Positions 20,677 to 30,064 of a stretch of 64,000 nt of DNA are shown in pieces. The notes beneath the pieces were generated by a model, which was given only the letters and a program-made list of their open reading frames with translations, did no database searches and had not been told where the DNA came from. The stretch comes from Candidatus Dechloromonas phosphorivorans (lineage in GTDB: Bacteria; Pseudomonadota; Gammaproteobacteria; Burkholderiales; Rhodocyclaceae). The stretch lies in contig JADKBR010000001.1 of the NCBI GenBank assembly GCA_016714975.1, forward strand, positions 186,001-250,000. The letters are read 5' to 3'. Position 1 is the first letter of the stretch. Each line of letters opens with the position of its first letter. The position numbers were made by a program, and so were the translations under genes.

Positions 20677-21338
20677 ACGCTCCTGCCATGAATGACCACG
20701 CATCAGCTGAACCTTCCATCTTCCGCAAGCTGTTCAATCGGGTCTTCCCGAAGATGGGGGACTTCTTCGGCGCCCTCTCCAATCAGTGCAACCACGTCGC
20801 GCAGACCACCGGACTCCTGGTCGAATTCATGGAGACCGGCGACCAGGCGATCGGCGAGCGCATCCGCGCCGACGAGCATGAAGCTGACACGATCAAGGCC
20901 AGCAACCTGCACGAACTGAACGAAGCCTTCTCGACGCCGATCGACCGCGAGGATCTGCACCGCGCGATCATGCACCTCGACGAGATCACCAACTACTGCA
21001 AGACGACGGTCAACGAGATGAACGTTCTCGGCATCGGCACCGACAAGCACTGCCTCGAAATGGCGATGCACATCAAGATGGGCACCGATGCGCTGGCATT
21101 GGGCTTCGGCCGCCTCGCCACCGACCCGAAGTCCGCGGCAGCCGACGCCGATGCCGCGCGCAAGTGCGAGCGCAAGTGCGAAAAGGCCTACCGCCGGGCG
21201 CTTGCCGAACTGTTCCAGGGCGACGACTACATCAACATGTTCAAGCGCCGCGAAATCTACCGCCACATGTCGAACGCCGCCGACCGCGTCGCCGCCGCCG
21301 GCAACACGCTGCACGACATCGTCGTCAAGATCGCTTAA
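20673..21338 (+). CDS. DUF47 (PhoU-like) phosphate transport regulator
   Basis: A 221-residue, almost fully helical protein of the DUF47/PhoU_div family. It shows the repeated acidic, metal-binding helices of PhoU-like proteins (GERIRADEHEADTIKASNLH, LHRAIMHLDEITNYCKTTVN, FKRREIYRHMSNAADRVAAA). DUF47 proteins are regularly encoded next to pit genes and modulate Pit transport. The start overlaps the pit stop by four bases, so the two are translated together. Confidence 0.92.
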   Translation: MNAPAMNDHASAEPSIFRKLFNRVFPKMGDFFGALSNQCNHVAQTTGLLVEFMETGDQAIGERIRADEHEADTIKASNLHELNEAFSTPIDREDLHRAIMHLDEITNYCKTTVNEMNVLGIGTDKHCLEMAMHIKMGTDALALGFGRLATDPKSAAADADAARKCERKCEKAYRRALAELFQGDDYINMFKRREIYRHMSNAADRVAAAGNTLHDIVVKIA

Positions 21339-21344
21339 TCGCGA

Positions 21345-21584
21345 TCAGGTTGCGGCCGGGCCTGGCGCCTGCGCCGCAACCAGTTTCACTTCAGCGCCTC
21401 CGAAACTCACCGTCTGACCGGGCCGCAATTTCGCCCGTTTCCGGGTGTCGACCGCAGCATCGACCCGCACCCGCCCCTCGGCAATCGCCGCATGCGCCGC
21501 GCCGCCCGAGTCGCACAGACCCGTCGCTTTCAGCAGTTGATCGAGCTGGATGAATTCGCCGCGCACGGCCAGTGTGATGTTCAT
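21345..21584 (-). CDS. S4-domain RNA-binding protein (YbcJ-like)
   Basis: A 79-residue protein that is essentially one S4 domain: FIQLDQLLKATGLCDSGGAA, HAAIAEGRVRVDAAVDTRKR and AKLRPGQTVSFGG. The fold binds structured RNA. YbcJ of E. coli is the closest known type and is associated with ribosomal material. A GGGGAG precedes the ATG at 21584. It ends 6 bases from the DUF47 gene in convergent orientation, with no clear terminator between. Confidence 0.85.
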   Translation of the reverse strand: MNITLAVRGEFIQLDQLLKATGLCDSGGAAHAAIAEGRVRVDAAVDTRKRAKLRPGQTVSFGGAEVKLVAAQAPGPAAT

Positions 21585-21650
21585 GATGTTTCTCCCCACA
21601 GTATCAGTTGGACCCGGCACGGCCCGATTGGTGGATTTCTCCGGGCACGC

Positions 21651-22607
21651 TCATGCCACCCGGTTGCGCGGACTGCCCGCGACAAAGGCTTCGATGTTGT
21701 CGATCAACTGGTCGGCCAGCGCCTGCATCGCCGGCCGGCTGGACCACGCGACGTGTGGCGTCAGCAGGAAGTTCGGCAGCGCCAGCAGTTCCGGATCGAC
21801 CAGCGGGTGCGCATCGGGCGGCGGCTCGGCGGTGATGACATCGAACCCGGCGCCGCCAATCCAGCCTTCGCGCAGCGCGCGGATCAGCGCCGCTTCGTCG
21901 ACCAGCCCGCCACGCGCCGTGTTGATCAGCAGCGCCGAAGACTTCATGGCACGCAACTCGCCCTCCCCGATCAGCCCCTGCGTCTGTGATGTCAGCGGGC
22001 AATGCAGAGTGATCGCGTCGGCCTGGCGCAACACCTGTTCAAAGGCGGTGTAACCGGGGCGCGGCATGGGGACACCCTTGTGCTCGGCACGCAGCACGCG
22101 CATGCCGAAGGCCTCCGCCAGACGGGCGACGCCGTTGCCGAGGCTGCCGCTGCCGATCAGGCCGAGCGTCGCGCCGTGCAGATCGCGGATCGGATGGTCG
22201 AACAGGCAGAACTGGTCGGACTGCTGCCAGCGCCCGGCCCGCAGCGACTCGCGCCAGGCGATCAGGTTGCGAGCCAGTGCCAGCAACAGCGCCAGGACGT
22301 GTTCGGGCACCGTGTGCTCGGCATAGCCGCGAATGTTGGAAACCACGATGCCGCGTCTGCGGCAGGCGTCCAGGTCGACGATGTTGGTTCCGGTGGCGGC
22401 GACGGCGACCATTTTCAGGTCCGGCAGGGCGTCGACCGCAGCAGCCGGCAGCGGCGCCTTGTTGACGATGGCGATGGTGCAGCCTTGCAGGCGCTCCACC
22501 ACCTGCTCCGGCTTCGTCTTCGCATATTCGATCCAGTCATGGGCAAAGGCCGGCCGGCGGACGTCGGCGATGACCGACTCGCGTTCAAGATAGACGATGC
22601 GCTGCAT
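21651..22607 (-). CDS. D-2-hydroxyacid dehydrogenase (glycerate dehydrogenase-like)
   Basis: A 318-residue member of the D-isomer hydroxyacid dehydrogenase family. The NAD-binding loop is LGLIGSGSLGNGVA. The catalytic Arg lies in LLINTARGGLVDEAAL, the Glu in FDVITAEPPP and the His in FLLTPHVAWSS. The sequence is closest in feel to HprA-type glycerate/hydroxypyruvate reductases. The ATG shares one base with the stop of the upstream half aldehyde dehydrogenase (TGATG), so they are co-translated. The IclR regulator that diverges from the pair is a natural candidate controller. Confidence 0.88.
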   Translation of the reverse strand: MQRIVYLERESVIADVRRPAFAHDWIEYAKTKPEQVVERLQGCTIAIVNKAPLPAAAVDALPDLKMVAVAATGTNIVDLDACRRRGIVVSNIRGYAEHTVPEHVLALLLALARNLIAWRESLRAGRWQQSDQFCLFDHPIRDLHGATLGLIGSGSLGNGVARLAEAFGMRVLRAEHKGVPMPRPGYTAFEQVLRQADAITLHCPLTSQTQGLIGEGELRAMKSSALLINTARGGLVDEAALIRALREGWIGGAGFDVITAEPPPDAHPLVDPELLALPNFLLTPHVAWSSRPAMQALADQLIDNIEAFVAGSPRNRVA

Positions 22608-23305
22608 CAGCCCTCCAGCATGGCAAACGGCTTGCTGGCGGTATCGGCGATGGCGCCGACCCTTGCGCCGAGCGCGGCATCGCCGACAAAGACGAGACGA
22701 TCGATGTCGGCGCCGCACAGGCCCTCGATCGCCGCGCTGTCGCCCTGCATCAGGTTGAGGACGCCGGCCGGCCATTCCGCCCGCGCCGACAGTTCGCACA
22801 GGGCGAACGCCGCCGACGGTGCCTTCGGGCTCGGCTTGACGATGACCGTTGCGCCCGCGCGCAGCGCCGGCGCGGCGGCTTCGGCAAAGCCAGCCAGCGG
22901 CCGGGTAGCGTCGACGACGATGGCGACGACGCCGGTCTCGCCAACCGCGGCCCCGCGCAGCGCGGCCAGCGCCAGCGCCACCTCGGCCAGCACCTGGTCC
23001 TCGGCGAACCCGGTCTCGGCCTGCAGCAACCCGGCGAAGTGTCCGCTGTAACGATCCAGCGCCGCGGCCAGCGCCTCGAGTGCGTCCTGCCGGGCCTGCG
23101 CCGTCAGCGCTGCCCAGAGCGGCCGCGCTGCGCGCGCGGCGGCCACCGCCGCCACCGCTTCCTCGCGTCCGCACAGCGGCACCCGGTACCGCGCTTCGCC
23201 GGTCAGCGGATTGACGACCTCGTGGAAGCCTTCGGTGACGGTCAGGAAGGCGTGGCCGTTGACCCACAGCGGGATGGCCTTCGGGCCTTCAGGTGCAAAT
23301 TCCAT
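22607..23305 (-). CDS. N-terminal half of an aldehyde dehydrogenase
   Basis: A 232-residue protein that follows the NAD-binding half of the ALDH superfamily (about 480-500 aa). It has VVNPLTGEARYRVPLCGREE, the helix with ARPLWAALTAQARQDALEAL, VIVKPSPKAPSAAF (the cofactor Lys), the helix after WPAGVLNLMQGD, and GADIDRLVFVGDAALG in place of the usual FTGS. It stops just where the catalytic part with the active-site Cys and Glu would begin (SKPFAMLEG). It therefore cannot oxidise aldehydes by the normal mechanism. The clean TGATG junction with the dehydrogenase downstream suggests the short form is maintained rather than freshly broken. A decayed remnant is the alternative. Confidence 0.75.
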   Translation of the reverse strand: MEFAPEGPKAIPLWVNGHAFLTVTEGFHEVVNPLTGEARYRVPLCGREEAVAAVAAARAARPLWAALTAQARQDALEALAAALDRYSGHFAGLLQAETGFAEDQVLAEVALALAALRGAAVGETGVVAIVVDATRPLAGFAEAAAPALRAGATVIVKPSPKAPSAAFALCELSARAEWPAGVLNLMQGDSAAIEGLCGADIDRLVFVGDAALGARVGAIADTASKPFAMLEG

Positions 23306-23501
23306 GTTCAGACTCCCTTTCTTGCATCATGAAGTTCGTGGACTATCCTGTCCGGCGACGGGTTGCAGCAAAGACAATGCGCGACTGGCGCGGCGATCAC
23401 CTCGCAACCCGAACCTGCGCGCAGACGGAGGCTGGCGAAGCCGATCGCCGGAGGCATCAGATCAACCGGACAAGTAACGAACAGGGCCAAGCGCATGCTA
23501 A

Positions 23502-23518
23502 TATTGCGGCGCACAATA
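23502..23518. promoter_or_regulatory. Inverted repeat, possible IclR operator
   Basis: TATTG at 23502-23506 and CAATA at 23514-23518 form an inverted repeat around GCGGCG-rich sequence, in the 261-base gap between the divergent half-ALDH gene and the IclR gene, about 50 bases before the latter. IclR-type regulators usually bind such a site beside their own gene. No footprint or consensus match supports it. Confidence 0.35.
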
Positions 23519-23566
23519 GCGGAAGGTGGCTAATGCTACTCAAACCGCACCAATAAAGGAATCCAG

Positions 23567-24382
23567 TTGTCCGAAGCTGCTCGCGGTTCTGCCAGGGGGC
23601 CCGCCTCGATCCAGGTCATCGAGCGCATGATGACACTCCTCGAAGCCCTCGCCAGATCTCCGGAGGCAGCCAGCCTGAAGTACCTGGCCAGCGCTACCGA
23701 TCTGCACCCCTCGACGGCGCACAGGATTCTCGCGGCGATGACCACGGCGCGTTTCGTCGAGCGCCAGGAGGCCGGCACCTATCGTCTCGGCATCCGCCTG
23801 CTCGAACTCGGCAGCATCGTCAAATCGCGGATCAGCGTGCGCGAGGTCGCCCTGCCCTTCATGCAGGCGCTGCACGAAACCATCGGCGAGGCAATCAACC
23901 TCGGTGCCCGGCATGACGACGAGATCGTCTACATCGAGCGCACCTCCTCGGGGCGAGCCTTGGTGCGCGTCGTGTACCTGGTCGGCGGGCGCGCGCCGCT
24001 GCACCTGACCTCGCTCGGCAAACTGTTCCTGGCCGCCGATTCGCCGCAGCAGGTTCGCGACTATGCGCGGCGAACCGGGCTGCCCGGCAAGACGCCACAC
24101 TCGCTGACCACATTGGCGGCCCTGGAAAAGGAACTGGACAAGGTTCGCCGCCACGGCATCGCCTACGACGAAGAGGAAGCGGAACTTGGCCTCAAGTGCG
24201 TCGCGGCACCGATCCACGACGAAGAGGGGCATGTCGTCGCGGCACTCTCGGTATCCGCGCCGGCCGACCGCAACGACGCGGCGTGGGGCGCACAGGTCAG
24301 GAAGACCGCCGAGGCCGTCTCGCGCGCACTCGGCTACACCGGCACAAATCCACAAGGGATGGCAGCACCGCACCGAAGGTGA
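23567..24382 (+). CDS. IclR-family transcriptional regulator
   Basis: A 271-residue regulator with an N-terminal winged helix-turn-helix (residues 14-75: ERMMTLLEALARSPEAASLK, ATDLHPSTAHRILAAM) and a C-terminal effector-binding GAF-like domain (INLGARHDDEIVYIERTSSG, LTSLGKLFLAAD, GLKCVAAPIHDEEGHVVAAL). The start is a TTG at 23567 preceded by AAAGGA; no ATG fits. It diverges from the half-ALDH/dehydrogenase pair and probably regulates it, with a small acid or aromatic compound as ligand. That role is inferred from position only. Confidence 0.9.
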   Translation: MSEAARGSARGPASIQVIERMMTLLEALARSPEAASLKYLASATDLHPSTAHRILAAMTTARFVERQEAGTYRLGIRLLELGSIVKSRISVREVALPFMQALHETIGEAINLGARHDDEIVYIERTSSGRALVRVVYLVGGRAPLHLTSLGKLFLAADSPQQVRDYARRTGLPGKTPHSLTTLAALEKELDKVRRHGIAYDEEEAELGLKCVAAPIHDEEGHVVAALSVSAPADRNDAAWGAQVRKTAEAVSRALGYTGTNPQGMAAPHRR

Positions 24383-24395
24383 CGGCGACATGAAA

Positions 24396-24419
24396 CGGGG
24401 CCGCCCGCGGGCAGCCCCG
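24396..24419. terminator. GC-rich hairpin between convergent genes
   Basis: CGGGGC (24396-24401) pairs with GCCCCG (24414-24419), and GCCC/GGGC continue the stem after one mismatch. It lies between the ends of the IclR and PBP7 genes. A short T-run follows only on the minus strand (GTTTC), so termination would mainly serve the PBP7 gene. The weak T-run keeps confidence low. Confidence 0.4.
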
Positions 24420-24438
24420 GTTCCCTCGAGCCGGACGG

Positions 24439-25530
24439 TCAGACCGGACGCCGGTCCGCCACTACGCTCGCGCTTTCCATCCAGCGCTTGATCCGGTTGG
24501 CATCGCCAACCCGGGTCATCTTGCCGGCGGAATCAAGCAGGACGATGACGACCGGCTTGTCGGCGACCCGCGCCTGCATGACCAGACAACGGCCGGCTTC
24601 GGAGATGTAGCCGGTCTTCGAGACGCCGATTTCCCAGTTGTCGCTGCGTACCAGCGCATTGGTATTGTGGAATTCGCGGATATGCCCGTTAAGGTCGACG
24701 CGGGCGTCACCGGTTGTCGAGAAGGCACGGATCTCCGGATAGCGCGCTGCAGCGGCAACCATCCGGGCCAGGTCGTGGGCCGTGGAAACATTGTTGCTCG
24801 ACAGCCCGGTCGGCTCCTCAAAGCGCGAGTTCTGCATGCCCAGCGCCTGTGCCTTGCGGTTCATGGCTTTGACGAACGCCGGCAAGCCGCCCGGATAATG
24901 ACGACCCAGTGAATTCGCTGCACGGTTCTCGGAGGACATCAGCGCCAGCAGCATGGCCGTTTCGCGCGTCATGGTCGTGCCGACCGGCAGGCGGGAACGT
25001 GTTCCCTTGAGGCCGTCGACATCATCGTCACCGATCGCGATGACTTCATTCATGTCGAGTTTGGCATCGAGAACGACCATCGCAGTCATCAGCTTGGAAA
25101 TCGAGGCTATCGGCACCACTGTGCCAGATTGCTTCTCGATCAATGCCTGTCCGGTTTCCTGGTCGATGACCAGCGCCGAAGCCGAGTAAAGGGCAAGGTG
25201 GGACGGATCGACGTCGGCCATGCTGACCTTGCGCAGGTGCTTTCTTGAGCCTTCGTAGGCAGCCGCCTTGTGCCCTGTGGCGCGGCCCGCCGACGTATGC
25301 GGCACCTTGGCAGGCGCTGCCGCCGCCCTGGTGCTGCCGTGCCTGGCAGCGCTTGCCGTCTTGCCAGCCGGGGCGGCGGCTTTGCTACTGCCTTGCTTCG
25401 CGCCTGCACTCTGGGCAATGGTTTTCTTGGCTGCCGACTTGTGGGCATCACTCGCCGCGTGGCCCTCGGCGCCCAGCCCAAAACCGAGCAAGGCACCGAC
25501 CAGTGCAACCAGCTTAAGTCCTTGTTTCAT
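24439..25530 (-). CDS. pbpG: D-alanyl-D-alanine endopeptidase, PBP7 type
   Basis: A 363-residue periplasmic serine peptidase (family S11). A signal peptide (residues 1-25) is followed by a long Ala/Lys/Pro-rich linker (residues 26-100). The catalytic domain has the three penicillin-binding motifs: SISK at 143-146, SEN at 200-202 and KTG at 305-307. The enzyme cuts peptide crosslinks in peptidoglycan. The C-terminal extra domain of the PBP5 carboxypeptidases is missing, which fits the PBP7/PbpG type. AGGAGA lies just before the ATG at 25530. The Ala/Lys linker is longer than in E. coli PBP7. Confidence 0.9.
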   Translation of the reverse strand: MKQGLKLVALVGALLGFGLGAEGHAASDAHKSAAKKTIAQSAGAKQGSSKAAAPAGKTASAARHGSTRAAAAPAKVPHTSAGRATGHKAAAYEGSRKHLRKVSMADVDPSHLALYSASALVIDQETGQALIEKQSGTVVPIASISKLMTAMVVLDAKLDMNEVIAIGDDDVDGLKGTRSRLPVGTTMTRETAMLLALMSSENRAANSLGRHYPGGLPAFVKAMNRKAQALGMQNSRFEEPTGLSSNNVSTAHDLARMVAAAARYPEIRAFSTTGDARVDLNGHIREFHNTNALVRSDNWEIGVSKTGYISEAGRCLVMQARVADKPVVIVLLDSAGKMTRVGDANRIKRWMESASVVADRRPV

Positions 25531-25635
25531 ATGCCCTCTCCTGCCAGTACCAAGGCTGACTCCGGTCAAGTTTAGCAAAAGAGGCAGAAAAATCAACAAA
25601 AATAGATAGATAGCGCGCTAAGTTCAGATCAAGCA

Positions 25636-27915
25636 TTACGCTGCGTTGACGACGGTCAGTGCCGTCATGTTGACAATGCGGCGCACCGTTGCCGTCGGCG
25701 TCAGGATGTTCACCGGGCGTGCCGCGCCGAGCAGGATGGGACCGATGGTCAAACTGTCGCCGGCGGCCACCTTGAGCAAGTTGAAAGAAATGTTGGCGGC
25801 GTCGAGGGTTGGCATGATCAGCAGGTTGGCCTGCCCCTTGAGCCGAGAATTGGGGAAAGCGGCCAGGCGGATGCGCTCGTCGAGCGCGGCATCGCCATGC
25901 ATTTCGCCGTCCACCTCGAGTTTGGGAGCGCGCTGATTGAGCAGCGATAGTACCTGCCGCATCTTCAGAGCGGTCGGCGTTTCATCGGTACCGAAGGTCG
26001 AGTGTGAGAGCAGCGCAACCTTCGGTTGCATGCCGAAACTGCGGATTTCGTCTGCGGCAAGCAGCGTCATGTCGGCCAGTTGTTCGGCGCTCGGATCGTA
26101 ATTGACATAGGTATCGGCGATGAAAACAGTCCGGCCGGGAAGCATCAGAAGGTTCATCGTATAGTAACGATCCAGCCCCGGTTGCGTACCAATCACGTTC
26201 TGAACGTACTCACGATGCGTTTCATGTCGCCCGAAAGTGCCGCAGATCAGGCCGTCGGCATAACCGAGGCGGACCATCAGCGCACCGTAGAGCGAGGCGC
26301 GCCGACGTATTTCACGGCGCGCATAATCTGGCGAGACTCCCCTGCGCTCCATGAGACGGTGGTAGGTCGTCCAGAACTCCTCGAAATGCTGATCGAAGAA
26401 GGGGCAGTCGTCGGCATAGACCACCTCGTAATCGATACCTTCCCGAAGTCGCAGCCCGGCCGCCTCGATATGACCGAGAATTTCGGCTGGACGACCGATC
26501 AGCACCGGACGGGCAATGCCTTCGTCGCAGACGACCTGCACCGCGCGCAGCACGCGGCTGTCCTCCCCCTCGGCAAAGACGATGCGGCGCGGGGCTGCCT
26601 TCGCTTGCGAGAACACCGGCTTCATGATCATCCCGGAGTGATAGACAAATTCGTTGAGGCCCTGGACATAGGCTTCCCAGTCCCTGATCGGCCGCGTAGC
26701 AACGCCCGAATCCATCCCTGCCCTGGCCACCGCCGGCGCGATCTTGACGATCAGACGCGGGTCGAACGGCTTCGGGATCAGATACTCCGGGCCGAAACCG
26801 GAAACCTTTTCGCCATAGGCCGAGGCAACCACGTCCGATTGCTCGGCACGAGCCAGTTCGGCTATAGCCTTGACGGCGGCCATCTTCATCGCCTCGGTAA
26901 TCGTCGTCGCACCAACGTCGAGCGCCCCGCGGAAGATGAACGGGAAGCACAACACGTTGTTGACCTGGTTCGGGTAATCCGAGCGGCCGGTGCAAATGAT
27001 GGCGTCATTACGCACGCTCCTGACCAGTTCCGGCAGAATTTCCGGCGTCGGGTTGGCGAGAGCCAAAATCAGGGGGCGGGCAGCCATCGTGGCGACCATC
27101 TCGGGCTTCAGTACGCCGCCGGCAGAGAGACCGACAAAAACGTCGGCGCCGGCGATCACTTCGCCCAGCGTCCGCGCATCGGTCTTCTTCGCATAGCGCG
27201 CCTTGATTTCGTCCATTAGCTCGACTCGGCCCTCATAGACCAAACCTTTGATGTCGGTCACCCAGATGTTTTCGACCGGGGCGCCAAGCATCACCAACAG
27301 GTCGATGCAGGCGAGCGCCGCCGCGCCGGCACCCGAGGTGACTATCTTCACGGTCTTGATGTCCTTGCCGATCAAGTGCAGTCCGTTGAGCACCGCCGCA
27401 CCAACCACGATTGCCGTGCCGTGCTGGTCATCGTGGAAGACGGGAATCTTCATCCGTTCGCGCAGCTTGCGCTCGATGTAGAAGCATTCAGGCGCCTTGA
27501 TGTCTTCAAGGTTGATACCGCCGAAGGTTGGCTCGAGCGAGGCGATGGTATCGATCAGCTTGTCTGGATCGGGCTCGTCGATCTCGAGATCGAAGACATC
27601 GATGTTGGCAAACTTCTTGAACAGGACGCCCTTGCCTTCCATGACAGGCTTGGCAGCCAACGGACCGATCGCGCCGAGGCCGAGTACGGCGGTCCCGTTG
27701 GTGATGACGCCGACCAGATTGGCGCGGGCCGTCAGCGTGCTGACTTCAGCCGGATCGGCGACAATCTCTTCGCAGGCGAAGGCCACACCAGGCGAATAGG
27801 CCATCGAAAGATCGTATTGGTTGGTCAGTTGCTTGATCGGCGTGACGGCGATCTTGCCCGGCCTGGGATGACGGTGATAGTGGAGCGCCGCCTTGCGCAA
27901 CTGGTTCGAATCCAT
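25636..27915 (-). CDS. maeB: NADP-dependent malic enzyme with phosphotransacetylase-like tail
   Basis: A 759-residue protein in three parts. The malic domain (residues 1-160) includes [18 protein letters not shown] and [17 protein letters not shown]. The NAD(P)-binding domain (about 165-420) includes [20 protein letters not shown] and [15 protein letters not shown] phosphotransacetylase-like domain (about 430-759) includes [19 protein letters not shown] and [20 protein letters not shown]. This is the MaeB type, which makes pyruvate, CO2 and NADPH from malate. The third domain binds acetyl-CoA as an inhibitor and is not an active transferase. The start at 27915 follows GGAGGAAG; the frame open to 27990 is not used. 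Confidence 0.95.
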   Translation of the reverse strand: MDSNQLRKAALHYHRHPRPGKIAVTPIKQLTNQYDLSMAYSPGVAFACEEIVADPAEVSTLTARANLVGVITNGTAVLGLGAIGPLAAKPVMEGKGVLFKKFANIDVFDLEIDEPDPDKLIDTIASLEPTFGGINLEDIKAPECFYIERKLRERMKIPVFHDDQHGTAIVVGAAVLNGLHLIGKDIKTVKIVTSGAGAAALACIDLLVMLGAPVENIWVTDIKGLVYEGRVELMDEIKARYAKKTDARTLGEVIAGADVFVGLSAGGVLKPEMVATMAARPLILALANPTPEILPELVRSVRNDAIICTGRSDYPNQVNNVLCFPFIFRGALDVGATTITEAMKMAAVKAIAELARAEQSDVVASAYGEKVSGFGPEYLIPKPFDPRLIVKIAPAVARAGMDSGVATRPIRDWEAYVQGLNEFVYHSGMIMKPVFSQAKAAPRRIVFAEGEDSRVLRAVQVVCDEGIARPVLIGRPAEILGHIEAAGLRLREGIDYEVVYADDCPFFDQHFEEFWTTYHRLMERRGVSPDYARREIRRRASLYGALMVRLGYADGLICGTFGRHETHREYVQNVIGTQPGLDRYYTMNLLMLPGRTVFIADTYVNYDPSAEQLADMTLLAADEIRSFGMQPKVALLSHSTFGTDETPTALKMRQVLSLLNQRAPKLEVDGEMHGDAALDERIRLAAFPNSRLKGQANLLIMPTLDAANISFNLLKVAAGDSLTIGPILLGAARPVNILTPTATVRRIVNMTALTVVNAA

Positions 27916-27924
27916 GTCTTCCTC

Positions 27925-27946
27925 CGTTTCGTATCGTGAAACGATA
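27925..27946. promoter_or_regulatory. Nested inverted repeats in the maeB leader
   Basis: Two overlapping perfect repeats lie between the maeB ribosome site and its presumed promoter. CGTTTC (27925-27930) pairs with GAAACG (27938-27943), and TATCGT (27932-27937) pairs with ACGATA (27941-27946). They touch the GGAGG. They could be an operator, or form alternative RNA hairpins that hide the ribosome site. No regulator is identified. Confidence 0.4.
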
Positions 27947-28157
27947 TTTTGAATAGTGCAAAATTTTACCATGAACGGGATTCCTGCCAAGATTCGGACA
28001 TCCCTTAGGGAGGCAAACTCCGATGGAAGCCTGGCCCGATCTCTGGCATAATCATGCGCTTACCAGCCGACGGCCCCCGCCACTGCAAGTCATGGCGGCA
28101 ACTCCCGGGGACTGGCGTTAAACCTATCTATTTCAGTAACTTAGAGAGAAAACCGCG

Positions 28158-30002
28158 ATGACCGCAGCGTTGAATGCACCTGACTACGTCAAGAACGAGG
28201 GCCTGAAGAAATGGGTCGCCGAAATCGCCGCCCTGACCCAGCCTGAGCACGTCCACTGGGCTAACGGCTCGCAAGCGGAGTATGACCGCTTGTGCGGTGA
28301 AATGGTAGAGGCTGGCACGTTCATCAAGCTCAACGAAGCCAAGCGCCCGAATTCCTATCTGGCCTTCTCCGATCCGTCCGACGTCGCCCGCGTCGAAGAT
28401 CGCACATACATCTGCTCCGCCAACAAGGACGACGCCGGTCCGACCAACAACTGGGAAGAACCAGCCAGGATGCGCGAGACCCTCAACGGTTTGTTCAAGG
28501 GCTGCATGCAGGGGCGCACCATGTATGTCATCCCGTTCAGCATGGGCCCGCTCGGTTCGCCGATCGCCCACATCGGCGTCGAGATCTCCGACTCGGCCTA
28601 TGTCGTGGTCAATATGCGCACGATGACGCGCATGGGCAAGGCTGTTCATGAGGTTCTCGGGACAGATGGCGAATTCGTTCCCTGCGTGCATACCGTCGGC
28701 GCCCCGCTCGAGCCAGGCCAGCAGGACGTCAAGTGGCCGTGCAACCCGACCGTCAAGTACATCGTCCATTATCCGGAAACCCGCGAGATCTGGTCCTACG
28801 GCTCCGGCTACGGCGGCAATGCCCTGCTCGGCAAGAAGTGCTTCGCGCTCCGCATCGCCTCGACCATGGCTCGCGACCAGGGCTGGCTGGCCGAACACAT
28901 GCTGATTCTCGGCGTCGAATCGCCGGAAGGCGAAAAGACTTACGTCGCGGCAGCCTTCCCGTCGGCCTGCGGCAAGACCAACTTCGCCATGCTGATCCCG
29001 CCCAAGACCCTCGGCGGCTGGAACATCACCACCATCGGGGACGACATCGCCTGGATCAAGCCGCGCGTGGACAAGGATGGCATCACCCGCTTCTATGCGA
29101 TCAACCCGGAAGCCGGCTTTTTCGGCGTCGCCCCGGGAACTTCCGAGAAGACCAATTTCAACGCGCTGGCGACGCTCAAGGAAAACATCATTTTCACCAA
29201 CGTTGCACTGACCGACGATGGTGATGTCTGGTGGGAAGGCCTGACCAAGGAGGCCCCGGCGCACCTGATCGACTGGCAGGGCCATGACTGGACACGGGAA
29301 GACGGCAAAGCCGGCAAGAAGGCCGCCCATGCCAACTCCCGCTTTACCGCCCCGGCCAGCCAGTGCCCGTCGGTTGATGAGGCCTGGGAAGATCCCGCCG
29401 GTGTGCCGATTTCCGCCTTCATCTTCGGCGGCCGCCGCGCCACCACCGTGCCGCTGGTGTACGAAGCGTTCAACTGGAACTACGGCGTCTACATGGCCGC
29501 CACCCTCGGCTCCGAAACCACGGCTGCCGCCTTCGGCCAGCAGGGTGTCGTCCGTCGCGACCCGTTCGCCATGCTGCCCTTCTGCGGCTACCACATGGGC
29601 GACTACTTCAACCACTGGCTGAAGATGGGCCACACCGTCGATGCCACTCCGAAGATCTTCTGCGTCAACTGGTTCCGCATGAACGAAAAGGGCGAGTTCA
29701 TGTGGCCCGGTTTCGGCGACAACATGCGCGTCCTGAAGTGGATTGTCCAGCGCTGCAAGGGAACCGTTACCGCCAACGAGACCGTGCTCGGCTGGATGCC
29801 GAATTTCGAGGACGTCGACTGGACCGGCCTCGACATCACCAAGGCCGAATTCGATGCGCTGACGACCATCGATGCCGACGCCTGGAAGTCCGAACTGGCC
29901 GGCCACAAGGAATGGTTCGACAAGATGGGCGCCAAGATGCCGCGCGAACTCGTCCTCAAGCGCGAACTGTTCGAAATGGACATCTTCAAGCAAGCCGTCT
30001 GA
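28158..30002 (+). CDS. pckG: Phosphoenolpyruvate carboxykinase (GTP)
   Basis: A 614-residue enzyme of the GTP-using PEPCK family, which converts oxaloacetate and GTP to PEP, CO2 and GDP. Visible motifs are the kinase loop [12 protein letters not shown], the metal-binding TIGDDIAWI, the substrate segment [20 protein letters not shown] and the mobile lid region [19 protein letters not shown]. Length and sequence are full and typical. It diverges from maeB across a 242-base gap; together they form a PEP-pyruvate-oxaloacetate-malate node. In polyphosphate-accumulating Rhodocyclales PEPCK is important in storage-polymer metabolism, which is context only. A terminator follows. Confidence 0.96.
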   Translation: MTAALNAPDYVKNEGLKKWVAEIAALTQPEHVHWANGSQAEYDRLCGEMVEAGTFIKLNEAKRPNSYLAFSDPSDVARVEDRTYICSANKDDAGPTNNWEEPARMRETLNGLFKGCMQGRTMYVIPFSMGPLGSPIAHIGVEISDSAYVVVNMRTMTRMGKAVHEVLGTDGEFVPCVHTVGAPLEPGQQDVKWPCNPTVKYIVHYPETREIWSYGSGYGGNALLGKKCFALRIASTMARDQGWLAEHMLILGVESPEGEKTYVAAAFPSACGKTNFAMLIPPKTLGGWNITTIGDDIAWIKPRVDKDGITRFYAINPEAGFFGVAPGTSEKTNFNALATLKENIIFTNVALTDDGDVWWEGLTKEAPAHLIDWQGHDWTREDGKAGKKAAHANSRFTAPASQCPSVDEAWEDPAGVPISAFIFGGRRATTVPLVYEAFNWNYGVYMAATLGSETTAAAFGQQGVVRRDPFAMLPFCGYHMGDYFNHWLKMGHTVDATPKIFCVNWFRMNEKGEFMWPGFGDNMRVLKWIVQRCKGTVTANETVLGWMPNFEDVDWTGLDITKAEFDALTTIDADAWKSELAGHKEWFDKMGAKMPRELVLKRELFEMDIFKQAV

Positions 30003-30026
30003 TCTTCGCCGACCGGCCAGAACCAG

Positions 30027-30054
30027 ACGGCCACCTGCGGGTGGCCGTTTGTTT
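30027..30054 (+). terminator. Rho-independent terminator after pckG
   Basis: ACGGCCACC (30027-30035) pairs perfectly with GGTGGCCGT (30040-30048) around a four-base loop, followed by TTTGTTT. It is a strong intrinsic terminator 25 bases after the pckG stop. The T-run directly touches the GGAG of the following aminotransferase gene, so that gene depends on read-through or on a promoter inside pckG. Confidence 0.85.
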
Positions 30055-30064
30055 GGAGACTGCC

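Noticed and set aside
28046..28059. TGGCATAATCATGC as a sigma-54 promoter for pckG
   Set aside because: GG and GC are 9, not 10, bases apart, and spacing is critical for sigma-54.
28128..29993. A 621-codon open frame on the minus strand opposite pckG
   Set aside because: It mirrors the codon bias of the true PEPCK gene; its peptide resembles no family and pckG has clear motifs over the whole length.
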